In this document: positions 19,367 through 27,931 of the stretch, one piece after another
Layout: the number at the start of each line of letters is the position of its first letter
How positions within the stretch are numbered: the stretch's first letter is position 1
From: Bacteroidaceae bacterium
GTDB taxonomy: Bacteria; Bacteroidota; Bacteroidia; Bacteroidales; Bacteroidaceae
NCBI GenBank assembly: GCA_017936265.1
Contig: JAGBFX010000060.1
Coordinates: 96,355-160,354 of the forward strand
Length of the DNA stretch: 64,000 nucleotides
Reading direction: 5' to 3'
Made by a program: the position numbers and the translations under genes
Notes under the pieces: model-generated
The model's database searches: none
What the model saw: only the letters and a program-made list of their open reading frames with translations
Told to the model about the DNA's origin: nothing

Positions 19367-20056
19367 TTATTCCAACGCACCGTTGCTTGCTGCGTTGATC
19401 ATAGCCTCGCTTGCATAGAGGTAAATCTCAACGCGACGGTTCTCGGCACGGCCTGCAGTTGTTCCGTTATCGGCAACCGGCTCCTTAGAACCCTTGCCGA
19501 CTACACTCTTAATCTGTGTCGGAGCTACACCCTGAGAAAGGAGGTAGTCAGCAACAGCATTTGCACGGTTCACGGAAAGCGGGTCGTTGATTGCATCTGT
19601 ACCTGTAGAATCGGTGTGACCGAAGATGGCAACGTCAGCATCATTGAACTCGATGAGAACCTTTGAGAAATCGCTGAGGTCAGACATCGCATTTCTCTTG
19701 AGGTTATACTTGTTTGTATCGAACATAAGGCCTGAGTTGAATGTAACCTTGACAGCAGTAAGGTTGTTTGCATCCTTCACAGTCTCAACCTTCGCATTCT
19801 CAATCTCAGCAGCAGCTGCTGCAGCCTTATCCATTCTCTTACCGATGATTACACCGGCACCTGTGCCTACGGCAGTACCGACAGCAGCACCTACAGCAGT
19901 GTTACCGGCCAACTTGCCGATAAGGGCACCGAGAGCCGCACCACCGGCAGCACCGATGACACCACCCTTGGCTGTGTTGTTCCATGTTGCACAACCGGTC
20001 ATAAGCATTGCAGCGCTAAGCAATACACAAAGTGACTTTACAAAATTTCCTTTCAT
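19367..20056 (-). CDS. OmpA-family lipoprotein with glycine-zipper region
   Basis: Lipoprotein of 229 residues. The signal peptide ends in the lipobox MLMTGC with lipidated Cys22. A glycine-zipper membrane-active segment (about 30-75, repeated GAAGG/GTAVG motifs) follows, then an OmpA C-terminal peptidoglycan-binding domain (about 105-215) with IFGHTDSTGTDAINDPLS and NRRVEIYL. It likely tethers the outer membrane to peptidoglycan. It has its own promoter about 150 nt upstream, giving a long untranslated leader of unknown purpose. Confidence 0.92.
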   Translation of the reverse strand: MKGNFVKSLCVLLSAAMLMTGCATWNNTAKGGVIGAAGGAALGALIGKLAGNTAVGAAVGTAVGTGAGVIIGKRMDKAAAAAAEIENAKVETVKDANNLTAVKVTFNSGLMFDTNKYNLKRNAMSDLSDFSKVLIEFNDADVAIFGHTDSTGTDAINDPLSVNRANAVADYLLSQGVAPTQIKSVVGKGSKEPVADNGTTAGRAENRRVEIYLYASEAMINAASNGALE

Positions 20057-20206
20057 AACAATAAGTATTTAGTTAAGTAAATAAATTTCAAGCAAGCACA
20101 GAAACAGCCGTCTACAGTCCCGACAAAAGTCACGGAATACATATTCCCAAGACTCATCTGTGTGGATTCACTGTAAAAGTGACGTTTTTCCGCACCCCTT
20201 CCGATG

Positions 20207-20214
20207 CAAAGTTA
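20207..20214 (-). promoter_or_regulatory. -7 box of the OmpA lipoprotein promoter
   Basis: Minus-strand TAACTTTG followed by CATC, a full TAnnTTTG match. The implied leader is about 145 nt. Confidence 0.5.
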
Positions 20215-20318
20215 ATCAATAATAAGCGAATTTGAGCAAAACTTGTCAAAATTTATGTAAGCGTAAAGAAAAAAGCACAAAGGGGCGTCTCAAATTCGCC
20301 GTTTACAATAAATTTTTG

Positions 20319-20326
20319 TACTTTTG
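20319..20326 (+). promoter_or_regulatory. -7 box of the proS promoter
   Basis: TACTTTTG followed by CG, a full TAnnTTTG match. The proS ATG is 71 nt downstream. Confidence 0.5.
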
Positions 20327-20396
20327 CGCTAAATCGCAAAAGCAGCATATCCCGAGGGCTTCGGGAACTATATTTGGTAAATTAAAAATCTAATAT

Positions 20397-21875
20397 ATGG
20401 CAGAGTTAAAAGAACTTACAAAACGCAGCGAGAGCTACTCGCAGTGGTATAACGACCTCGTACTCAAGGCAGACCTCGCCGAGCAGTCACCCGTGAGAGG
20501 ATGTATGGTAATCAAGCCCTACGGCTATGCAATCTGGGAGAAGATGCAGAGAGTGCTTGATGACATGTTCAAGGAGACAGGACACCAGAACGCATATTTC
20601 CCATTGCTCATCCCGAAGTCATTCCTCAGTCGCGAGGCGGAACACGTTGAAGGTTTCGCAAAAGAGTGCGCCGTAGTGACACACTACCGTCTGAAGAATG
20701 CCGAGGACGGCAGCGGTGTAGTGGTTGACCCTGCAGCAAAGCTCGAGGAGGAGATGATTATACGCCCTACATCGGAGACCATCATATGGAGTTCATACAA
20801 GAACTGGATACAGTCGTACCGCGACCTCCCCATCAAGATTAACCAGTGGGCGAACGTGATGCGTTGGGAGATGCGCACACGTCTGTTCCTGCGTACAGCC
20901 GAGTTCCTGTGGCAGGAGGGACATACTGCACATGCGACAAAAGAGGAGGCCGAGGAAGAGGCACGCACAATGCTCCATGTATACAACGATTTCGCGAACA
21001 ACTACATGGCATTGCCTGTCGTAATGGGTGTAAAAAGCGCGAACGAGCGTTTCGCCGGTGCCCTTGACACATACACCATCGAGGGTATGATGCAGGACGG
21101 CAAGGCTCTGCAGTGCGGAACATCACACTTCCTTGGACAGAACTTCGCAAAGGCATTCAACGTGCAGTTCGTCGACAAGAACAACAACCTCGAATATGTA
21201 TGGGCAACATCGTGGGGCGTTTCGACACGTCTTATGGGTGCGCTCATCATGACCCACTCCGATGACAACGGCCTTGTATTGCCACCGGCACTTGCGCCTA
21301 TCCAGGTTGTCATTGTCCCAATATACAAGAACGAGGAGCAGCTCAACATCATAAAGAGCAAGACCGACCCGATGATTGCAGAGCTGAAGAAGCTCGGCAT
21401 AACCGTGAAGTTCGATGACGCAGACAACAAGCGCCCGGGCTTCAAGTTCGCCGAGTACGAGCTCAAGGGTGTGCCTGTACGTCTTGTACTCGGTGCACGC
21501 GACATCGAGAACGGCACAATAGAGGTTATGCGCCGCGACACATTGACAAAGGAAACACGCGAGATTGAGGGCATCGTTGAGCACGTTAAGCAGCTGCTTG
21601 ATGATATTCAGAAGAACCTTCACGCGAAGGCACTTGCCATGCGCGAGGCATGCACACGCAGCGTCGACACATACGAGGAGTTCAAGACCGAGATTGAGAA
21701 GGGCGGCTTTATCCTCGCACACTGGGACGGTACACCCGAGACAGAGGAGCAGATAAAGAACGATACAAAGGCAACGATACGCTGTATACCGTTGGGTTGG
21801 GATGAGACCCCGGGCACATGCATGGTAACAGGCAAGCCTTCGGCACGCCGCGTACTCTTTGCAAGAGCATATTAA
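20397..21875 (+). CDS. proS: Proline-tRNA ligase (short, archaeal/eukaryal-type)
   Basis: Class II synthetase of 492 residues charging tRNA-Pro. It lacks the large editing insertion of E. coli ProS and has the C-terminal zinc-binding-like extension typical of type-3 ProRS. Motif 2 is seen around [25 protein letters not shown] and the anticodon domain around [12 protein letters not shown]. It is followed by a terminator and precedes the phosphoethanolamine transferase-like gene. Confidence 0.96.
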   Translation: MAELKELTKRSESYSQWYNDLVLKADLAEQSPVRGCMVIKPYGYAIWEKMQRVLDDMFKETGHQNAYFPLLIPKSFLSREAEHVEGFAKECAVVTHYRLKNAEDGSGVVVDPAAKLEEEMIIRPTSETIIWSSYKNWIQSYRDLPIKINQWANVMRWEMRTRLFLRTAEFLWQEGHTAHATKEEAEEEARTMLHVYNDFANNYMALPVVMGVKSANERFAGALDTYTIEGMMQDGKALQCGTSHFLGQNFAKAFNVQFVDKNNNLEYVWATSWGVSTRLMGALIMTHSDDNGLVLPPALAPIQVVIVPIYKNEEQLNIIKSKTDPMIAELKKLGITVKFDDADNKRPGFKFAEYELKGVPVRLVLGARDIENGTIEVMRRDTLTKETREIEGIVEHVKQLLDDIQKNLHAKALAMREACTRSVDTYEEFKTEIEKGGFILAHWDGTPETEEQIKNDTKATIRCIPLGWDETPGTCMVTGKPSARRVLFARAY

Positions 21876-21888
21876 TAGAGCAAGAAGC

Positions 21889-21932
21889 ACAGGTGAGCAG
21901 CACACAAAAGGCGTGCATGCTCACCTGTTTTT
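21889..21932 (+). terminator. Terminator of proS
   Basis: 11-bp stem ACAGGTGAGCA/TGCTCACCTGT with an 18-nt loop (itself able to pair CAC/GTG), followed by T5. Confidence 0.8.
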
Positions 21933-21956
21933 ATTGAAACTACCAATAGAGAAGCC

Positions 21957-23714
21957 ATGCAACACATTATTCCAGCCATAGCACTATGGGGCATAAGTTT
22001 CATAATATATGTCACATGCAACAAGGGATTGCCACGTAACTGCATAAGACAGCAGTTACGCAGATACCTGATTGCAACCATTATCGCATCGGTCCCTATG
22101 GCCATAACGGGTACAGACGTGTGCCAACCTGCCATAATGGCGGCAGGTATCACATCATTGGCATGGATTGTCACCTATCCGTTGCTCTATCATCTGTCGA
22201 ACAGACGCACGTCGACCGAGTACGACAACCAGATTGACCCCGCCTTCGGAATATACCTATATGGTCTGCTGACAAGCGTGCTTGTCACAATACCTTATTC
22301 GGTATACCCGGTAGCTCTGTTCGAAACGGTTCTCTTTGCCATACCGGTAACAATGTGGGGATACTACTTTCTCTCGGGAGAGTGTGTCGACATCAATGAC
22401 ATGAAGACACTGCAACAGACAGACAAGCACGAGGTTGCGGAGTTCTTCGTATCATGGAAGGCACGTTTTGCTGTGCTTGGCATACTCATACTCACTCTAC
22501 TGTTCATATCAATGAGCATTGCCACCGAGTTTACCGCCGGCAAACAGGAGTGGTGGCAGACCGCCATTGCCGCAGCTGCGGCTCTCTTCATTGCAGTATA
22601 TCTGTGGAAGCCACAGAGAGGCCTTTTCTCAAGGACCGGCATCGCGGTGCTTTACCGTTCAGTAAAAGAATATGTCGCGCAGAACAAGAGATACAAGAGC
22701 GAAGCAGAAGAGCGCATAAAGAACCTGAACGTCACACCGGTAGCCAAGCCTTTCAGAAAGCCATCGACAATAATGTTTGTCCTGGGAGAGTCGGCCACAC
22801 GCGACTATATGAGCGCATTCAGCGGCACGAAGGTAGACACCACCCCTTGGATGCGTACAATGCTTGAGGATGAGCGCCACTGCACCGCCTTTCCCAATGC
22901 CTACAGCTGCCATGTGCGCACGGTGCAGGTACTTGAGAAGTCACTGACCGAATTCAACCAGTATGACGGTGGCGAGTTCTTCAGTTCATGCTCCATTGTC
23001 GACATCGCCCACAAGCTCGGCATGAAGGTACACTGGTACAGCAACCAGGGTTACGTAGGCGATGTGGACACCCCGGTAACGCTTGTAGCCAACACTTCGG
23101 ACGTTGCAAAATGGACAATGCAAGATAAAGCGAACCAGAAGACCCCATACGATGAGGTTCTGCTCGACTACCTCGATGAGGTAGACCCCACGAAGGACAA
23201 TTTCCTTGTACTGCACCTCATGGGCAACCACTTCAACTTCATCAACCGCTACCCTGAAGATTGCCGCATGTGGGGAAAAGCCGAGGAGCATGACAATGTC
23301 ACAGAGTTCAACAACTCTCTGCACTACACCGATGCCACAATCAAGCGTTTCTTCGAGTATGCGAAAGAACATCTTAATCTTCAGGCGATGGTATACATGT
23401 CCGACCACGGCTGTACACCGACGAACTCACGCCGACGTGTACCCAGCGACTTTGTCAACTCGCGCATCCCGCTCATGACATGGCTTAGCGATGAGTACAT
23501 CGACATACATCCCGAAAGAGCTGCTGCACTCAAGAGCAACAGCAGCAAGTATTGGACAAACGACCTTTTCTATGAACTGATGTGCGGAATATTCGACATC
23601 GAAAGCGACCACTTCAAGAAGAAGAACTCCCTTGCGCATACAGACTACTGCCACACAAGAGAGAGCCTTACAATCATGGAGGGAGAGATAAAGCTTACCC
23701 AGGACAACGGATAA
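21957..23714 (+). CDS. Phosphoethanolamine transferase-like membrane protein (EptA/sulfatase fold)
   Basis: 585-residue inner-membrane enzyme with about six helices in the first 230 residues, then a periplasmic alkaline-phosphatase/sulfatase-fold domain. The metal-site start is FVLGESATRDYMSAFSG (Glu278), the presumed Thr nucleophile is Thr322 in CHVRTVQVLEKS, and the late metal motif is YMSDHGCTP. Family members move phosphoethanolamine from phosphatidylethanolamine to lipid A or other glycans, lowering the negative surface charge. pssA and psd in this window supply the phosphatidylethanolamine donor. The acceptor here is not shown by sequence. Confidence 0.87.
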   Translation: MQHIIPAIALWGISFIIYVTCNKGLPRNCIRQQLRRYLIATIIASVPMAITGTDVCQPAIMAAGITSLAWIVTYPLLYHLSNRRTSTEYDNQIDPAFGIYLYGLLTSVLVTIPYSVYPVALFETVLFAIPVTMWGYYFLSGECVDINDMKTLQQTDKHEVAEFFVSWKARFAVLGILILTLLFISMSIATEFTAGKQEWWQTAIAAAAALFIAVYLWKPQRGLFSRTGIAVLYRSVKEYVAQNKRYKSEAEERIKNLNVTPVAKPFRKPSTIMFVLGESATRDYMSAFSGTKVDTTPWMRTMLEDERHCTAFPNAYSCHVRTVQVLEKSLTEFNQYDGGEFFSSCSIVDIAHKLGMKVHWYSNQGYVGDVDTPVTLVANTSDVAKWTMQDKANQKTPYDEVLLDYLDEVDPTKDNFLVLHLMGNHFNFINRYPEDCRMWGKAEEHDNVTEFNNSLHYTDATIKRFFEYAKEHLNLQAMVYMSDHGCTPTNSRRRVPSDFVNSRIPLMTWLSDEYIDIHPERAAALKSNSSKYWTNDLFYELMCGIFDIESDHFKKKNSLAHTDYCHTRESLTIMEGEIKLTQDNG

Positions 23715-23735
23715 GCGAGGGCTACGGAAAACGAG

Positions 23736-23776
23736 ACAAAAAAATAACGAGGTAGCGATGCCTCGTTATTTTTTGT
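23736..23776. terminator. Bidirectional terminator between the EptA-like and GT10 genes
   Basis: ATAACGAGG/CCTCGTTAT stem extended by A7/T6, with an 8-nt loop. It overlaps the stop codon of the GT10 gene. Confidence 0.85.
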
Positions 23777-24816
23777 CAATAGAGTGAATTCTTATTGAAC
23801 AGTCTGCTGAAGAAACGGCGCACCTTGAATATGTTGCGCTTGATCATATAATTGTAGACATTATGCAGACTATGCATAGAGTTGCATGGTTTTATGGTTA
23901 CCTTGCGACGCGGAAGAGACGGATCCATGTCGTCCATTATGCGCGCAAGATAATTGAAAAGGTTATACTCATCAAGTACCTTGTCCTTACACTCCTTGAG
24001 CAACGGCTTGGCCTTTTCATACGCGTCCTCTGCCAGGAGCCTGTCTATAACCTTTACGGCACCATCGAAATCATTGATATCTATCGTGCTGTATGACCCT
24101 TCGGGGAAATAGTCACCAATATTGGTACAACCATAGTAAATCGGATAGGACTCACAGATGAAGCTGTCGGCAAGTTTTTCGGTCCAATAATACTTTGCCC
24201 TGGTATTCTCTATTACAATATGATATTTGTAAGGGGCAACGACATCGCATTTGTCCTCAAAGCCATTATAGCCACGTCCGAAGACATCTATCTTGTCGCC
24301 ATAATATTCCTTAAGGCGTTCCACGAAGCGTATCCTGTCGACATGTCCTTTGGTAAAGGCCTTTACGGAGCTCACGACCGAGATGAGTTTTTTCTTCTCG
24401 GGGGTCGGCGCCGCCTTCAGATAATCATAGTCTTTTATAGGAGATGGACACCCTTTACTGTCAAAGCGTACACCGGCAAACCAGAAGATGATGGCTTGGG
24501 TGAACTTCACATTCTTGTGTTTGAGGTTCTCCTGACATGAGCACACCAACCCAAACTGCCTGCAATAGTCGCGCGGGTAAGCCAACACTGAATACGGCTC
24601 ACTTGTTGTTAGTATGAGATTCTCGGGAGCGACATTGAAAGTAAGAGGTTTCTTGAATGACTTTCCCCTGACTATCACGAAATCGGGATCATCAATCTTT
24701 TCGTTGACATAAAACTGATACTTTCCGCAACCAGAAATACCTTTACCGCCTTTTGTCTGCGACAGAATCCAGCGACCGCTGTCCTTAGCGCCGCTAATGA
24801 GTAATACCTTATACAT
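23776..24816 (-). CDS. Glycosyltransferase family 10 (alpha-1,3-fucosyltransferase-like)
   Basis: 346-residue cytoplasmic GT-B enzyme. The C-terminal alpha-1,3-fucosyltransferase motif is clear: YHIVIENTRAKYYWTEKL, with the IEN at 202-204 and TEK at 212-214, then ESYPIYYG. By family it would use GDP-fucose and add fucose to a GlcNAc-containing acceptor. I chose ATG 24816 over upstream in-frame starts because those lie within the acyltransferase gene. It overlaps that gene's stop by 8 bp. The C-terminal tail is basic (RRFFSRLFN), as in H. pylori enzymes that bind membrane. Confidence 0.85.
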   Translation of the reverse strand: MYKVLLISGAKDSGRWILSQTKGGKGISGCGKYQFYVNEKIDDPDFVIVRGKSFKKPLTFNVAPENLILTTSEPYSVLAYPRDYCRQFGLVCSCQENLKHKNVKFTQAIIFWFAGVRFDSKGCPSPIKDYDYLKAAPTPEKKKLISVVSSVKAFTKGHVDRIRFVERLKEYYGDKIDVFGRGYNGFEDKCDVVAPYKYHIVIENTRAKYYWTEKLADSFICESYPIYYGCTNIGDYFPEGSYSTIDINDFDGAVKVIDRLLAEDAYEKAKPLLKECKDKVLDEYNLFNYLARIMDDMDPSLPRRKVTIKPCNSMHSLHNVYNYMIKRNIFKVRRFFSRLFNKNSLY

Positions 24817-25762
24817 TTTTCCTACTGTTTTCCACCAACCTTCTGCGGTCCTCGACACGCTTTGCCTCACGCTTTGCATAACCCTCACGCGTACGTTTCC
24901 AGCGATTATGTGTCCATAACCATAACTCCGGTACTTCACGTATATTCTCGGACAACAGTCGGTAGTACATGTTAGTAGCTTCGAATTCGGGCAACGACGC
25001 TGCATCATCGGCCATTTTATCTATCCTCAGCACATAATGTCCTCTTTTCTCACGGTGCACGTGAGCATAGAAGAGAGCGGCATGCGTGCGCTGGGCAATC
25101 TTCTCGGTACCGGTAAATACCGGAGTATCTCGATGGAAGAAATCCAGCCAATGGTTTATTGATTCCCATGTAGGAACCTGGTCTGCGATAAAGCCTATCA
25201 CATATTTCTTGCCCTCCTTGCTTATCTGCATGATGCGCCTGAGGGTATTCGCCATTGTGATGGCCTCGGTTCCGAACTGGGCACGCATGTTCTTGACAAG
25301 AGCATCGAAACGGCTGTTCTCAAGAGGATGGTATATGGCACCTACAGCAACATCGTCCCTGTTGAAATGTAGCGTTATAGAAGTCACATACTCCCAATTG
25401 AATATATGTCCCATATAAAGCACACAGGAGTGCCCGGCATCCACCGCCTCATGGAATTTCTCAAGTCCTTCGAATCTCATGTAGCGCTTTATCTTCTCCT
25501 CGCTCATACCGTAGTACTTTATCATCTCCATGAAATAATCGCACAGATTACGGTAGAATTTCTTTTCAATGGCAATTATCTCCTTCAAATCCTTCTCGGG
25601 GAAAGATTTCACAAGATTGTCACGCACCACCTTTCTGCGGTAGCGTACAATGTAGTACATCGGATAATAGATGAGAGTCGAAAAGAGGTGCAACACGCAC
25701 AACGGCAGTTTGTTGAGAACAAACAGGAGCGCAACAGCGATATAATACAGGACTGTTTTCAT
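24809..25762 (-). CDS. Lysophospholipid acyltransferase, lipid A LpxL/HtrB-like
   Basis: 317-residue membrane-anchored acyltransferase with one N-terminal hydrophobic helix (VLYYIAVALLFVLN). The catalytic HX4E motif is GHIFNWE, with His119 and Glu124, and the downstream FIADQVPTW block matches the LpxL/HtrB family. These enzymes add secondary acyl chains to lipid A. I chose ATG 25762 because upstream in-frame codons run into the tRNA. It is transcribed behind tRNA-Arg, with only 32 bp between, and overlaps the GT10 gene. Confidence 0.85.
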   Translation of the reverse strand: MKTVLYYIAVALLFVLNKLPLCVLHLFSTLIYYPMYYIVRYRRKVVRDNLVKSFPEKDLKEIIAIEKKFYRNLCDYFMEMIKYYGMSEEKIKRYMRFEGLEKFHEAVDAGHSCVLYMGHIFNWEYVTSITLHFNRDDVAVGAIYHPLENSRFDALVKNMRAQFGTEAITMANTLRRIMQISKEGKKYVIGFIADQVPTWESINHWLDFFHRDTPVFTGTEKIAQRTHAALFYAHVHREKRGHYVLRIDKMADDAASLPEFEATNMYYRLLSENIREVPELWLWTHNRWKRTREGYAKREAKRVEDRRRLVENSRKNV

Positions 25763-25794
25763 AGGAAAGAATCTCTGTGCCAGAAGGCAGTATG

Positions 25795-25868
25795 TGATCC
25801 CGGTGGGATTCAAACCCACGACCTTCAGAACCGGAATCTGACGCTCTATTCAGCTAAGCTACGGGACC
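25795..25868 (-). tRNA. tRNA-Arg (anticodon CCG)
   Basis: Minus-strand cloverleaf: acceptor GGTCCCG pairs with CGGGATC (one G-U), D arm contains TAGCTTAGCTGAATAGAG, anticodon stem TCAGA/TCTGA encloses the loop TTCCGGT, so the anticodon is CCG reading CGG. The T arm is GTGGG-TTTGAAT-CCCAC. Discriminator base A; CCA is not encoded (CAT follows). The lpxL-like gene lies 32 bp downstream on the same strand, so readthrough transcription is likely. Confidence 0.93.
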
Positions 25869-25887
25869 GTATTTTATATTACAGACG

Positions 25888-25895
25888 CGAAGATA
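25888..25895 (-). promoter_or_regulatory. -7 box of the tRNA-Arg promoter
   Basis: Minus-strand TATCTTCG, 20 nt before the mature tRNA 5' end, matching the expected spacing. It may also drive the acyltransferase and GT10 genes. Confidence 0.5.
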
Positions 25896-26152
25896 CTAAA
25901 AAATGCCGATATACGAGTATCTGTAATGCCAAAATGTTCACAAGTGTAACATCTGCCCCCGAAAAGGGAACACATATAATGGATGTAAGCATATTTTTGC
26001 CATAACTCTCTCAAAGAAGAGACCATTTATTTGCATATTGTATTTTATTACCCTACATTTGTATAAATTTTGCAAACTATCATCAAGAAATACACAGCTT
26101 TTTGCAAATCCAAAAAGAAACATCAACGACAAATTGTCAATAAATAATCGAC

Positions 26153-27190
26153 ATGAAACTATACGAGCTTACATCAGAGTACACTCCACTGCTCGATCTC
26201 AAGCAGACCGAGCTTGCAATCAAGCAGATAAAAGAGGTCTTCCAGTTGAACCTCTCATCATCCTTGCGTCTGAGGCGTGTCACCGCGCCGCTGTTCGTGC
26301 TTCAGGGCACCGGACTCAACGATGACCTCAACGGATATGAGAACGCCGTAAGTTTCCCCATACAGGACATGAACGGTGCTGTAGCCGAGGTTGTCCACTC
26401 GCTGGCAAAATGGAAGCGTGTGACACTTGCCGAGTATGACATTGCACATGGCTATGGAATATATACCGACATGAACGCCATACGCGCCCATGAGGAACTT
26501 GACAACCTGCACTCGCTGTATGTCGACCAGTGGGATTGGGAGCGGGTCATTTCATCGCAGGAGCGCACCATTGAATTCCTGAAGAGAACAGTAAACGAGA
26601 TATATTCAGCCATTCTGCACACCGAGTTCACGCTCAGCGAGAACTACCCGCAGCTGAAGCCCTCTCTCCCGGCCAAGGTAACATTCATCCACAGCGAGGA
26701 ACTGCGCCTCAAATACCCCGGGCTTACAGCCAAGGAGCGCGAAGAGAGGTTTACCAAGGAGTATGGAGCCGTCTTCATTATCGGTATCGGCGAAAAACTC
26801 GGTGACGGCATTCCGCACGACAACCGCGCACCCGACTACGATGACTACAGCACCCCCAACGAGGACGGGTTCAAAGGCTTGAACGGCGACCTGCTCATCT
26901 GGAGCGACCTGCTCGGCAAGGCCGTAGAGCTCTCATCCATGGGTATACGCGTAGACAGGGAGGCACTTCTACGTCAGCTCGAAGAGTCGGGGAAAGAGGA
27001 GCGCAAGGAGCTCTATTTCCACCGCCGGTTGCTGGCAGGCGAGCTGCCGCTTTGCATCGGAGGCGGTATCGGACAGTCACGTCTGTGTATGCTGCTGCTG
27101 AAAAAAGCACACATAGGCGAGATACAGTCGAGTATATGGCCCGTAGAGATGCGTGAACAGTGCAGGCAGATGAATATACCTATTATATAA
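26153..27190 (+). CDS. asnA: Aspartate-ammonia ligase (asparagine synthetase A)
   Basis: 345-residue ammonia-dependent asparagine synthetase with a class II synthetase-like core. Recognisable blocks include LQGTGLNDDLNGYENAVSF, SLYVDQWDWERV and the C-terminal GGGIGQSRLCMLLLKKAHIG. Cytoplasmic. ung follows after 10 bp and is probably co-transcribed. An AT-rich leader lies upstream; the best -7 candidate (AAATTTTG near 26065) is imperfect. Confidence 0.96.
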   Translation: MKLYELTSEYTPLLDLKQTELAIKQIKEVFQLNLSSSLRLRRVTAPLFVLQGTGLNDDLNGYENAVSFPIQDMNGAVAEVVHSLAKWKRVTLAEYDIAHGYGIYTDMNAIRAHEELDNLHSLYVDQWDWERVISSQERTIEFLKRTVNEIYSAILHTEFTLSENYPQLKPSLPAKVTFIHSEELRLKYPGLTAKEREERFTKEYGAVFIIGIGEKLGDGIPHDNRAPDYDDYSTPNEDGFKGLNGDLLIWSDLLGKAVELSSMGIRVDREALLRQLEESGKEERKELYFHRRLLAGELPLCIGGGIGQSRLCMLLLKKAHIGEIQSSIWPVEMREQCRQMNIPII

Positions 27191-27200
27191 CATAACCGCC

Positions 27201-27866
27201 ATGGATGTAAAGATTGATGCAAGTTGGAAAGAGGTACTGCAGCCCGAGTTCGAGAAGGAGTATTTCACACGCCTCACCTCATTTGTCAAGGAGGAGTATA
27301 CCGGCACAACGCCCATATACCCGCCTGCAAGACTCATATTCAACGCATTCGACCACTGTCCGTTCAACGAAGTGAAAGTAGTAATCCTGGGGCAGGACCC
27401 CTACCATGGTGCCGGTCAAGCCAACGGACTATGCTTCTCGGTAAACAAAGGAGTGCCGTTCCCGCCCTCACTGCTCAACATCTTCAAGGAGATTGAGAGC
27501 GATACCGGAACACCGATACCACAGGACGGTGACCTGACACGTTGGAGCGACCAGGGTGTGCTGCTGTTGAATGCCACACTGACTGTACGTGCATCACAAG
27601 CGGGCTCGCACCAGAAACGCGGCTGGGAAGAGTTTACCGATGCCGCAATACGAGAGCTTGCCAACCGCAGAGAAAACATCGTGTTCATCCTATGGGGCAG
27701 CTACGCACAGAAGAAAGGTGCCTTCATCGACCGTAACAGGCACCTTGTATTGACATCGCCCCACCCTTCGCCCCTCTCGGCATATCAGGGATTCTTCGGT
27801 AACCACCACTTCAGCAAGGCAAACAGTTACCTTGTCAAGCATGGCAAGAGCGCTATAATATGGTAA
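27201..27866 (+). CDS. ung: Uracil-DNA glycosylase, family 1
   Basis: 221-residue base-excision repair enzyme that removes uracil from DNA. The catalytic water-activating loop is GQDPYHG with Asp66, and the DNA-intercalating loop is HPSPLSAYQGF with His188. Length and motifs are typical. Second gene of the asnA-ung unit, ending at a strong terminator shared with lptD. Confidence 0.97.
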   Translation: MDVKIDASWKEVLQPEFEKEYFTRLTSFVKEEYTGTTPIYPPARLIFNAFDHCPFNEVKVVILGQDPYHGAGQANGLCFSVNKGVPFPPSLLNIFKEIESDTGTPIPQDGDLTRWSDQGVLLLNATLTVRASQAGSHQKRGWEEFTDAAIRELANRRENIVFILWGSYAQKKGAFIDRNRHLVLTSPHPSPLSAYQGFFGNHHFSKANSYLVKHGKSAIIW

Positions 27867-27909
27867 AAGAAAAAAACAACAGCATTAATGCTGTTGTTTT
27901 TTTCTTTTA
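27864..27909. terminator. Bidirectional terminator between ung and lptD
   Basis: 46-bp perfect palindrome (CAACAGCATTAATGCTGTTG core) with A/T-rich outer arms, starting at the ung stop codon. Confidence 0.9.
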
Positions 27910-27931
27910 CCATTATCATCATGCAATATAA

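Larger units (their letters stand above)
20057..20396. other. Divergent intergenic region between the OmpA gene and proS
   Basis: 340 bp without a gene. Contains the OmpA -7 box TAACTTTG (minus, 20214-20207) and the proS -7 box TACTTTTG (plus, 20319-20326). A small inverted repeat, CCCGAGGGCTTCGGG (20350-20364), lies in the proS leader; I see no T-box features. Confidence 0.6.

Noticed and set aside
20350-20364. Regulatory hairpin or T-box in the proS leader
   Set aside because: Only a short CCCGAGGGCTTCGGG palindrome; no specifier loop or T-box sequence, and Bacteroidota rarely use T-boxes.
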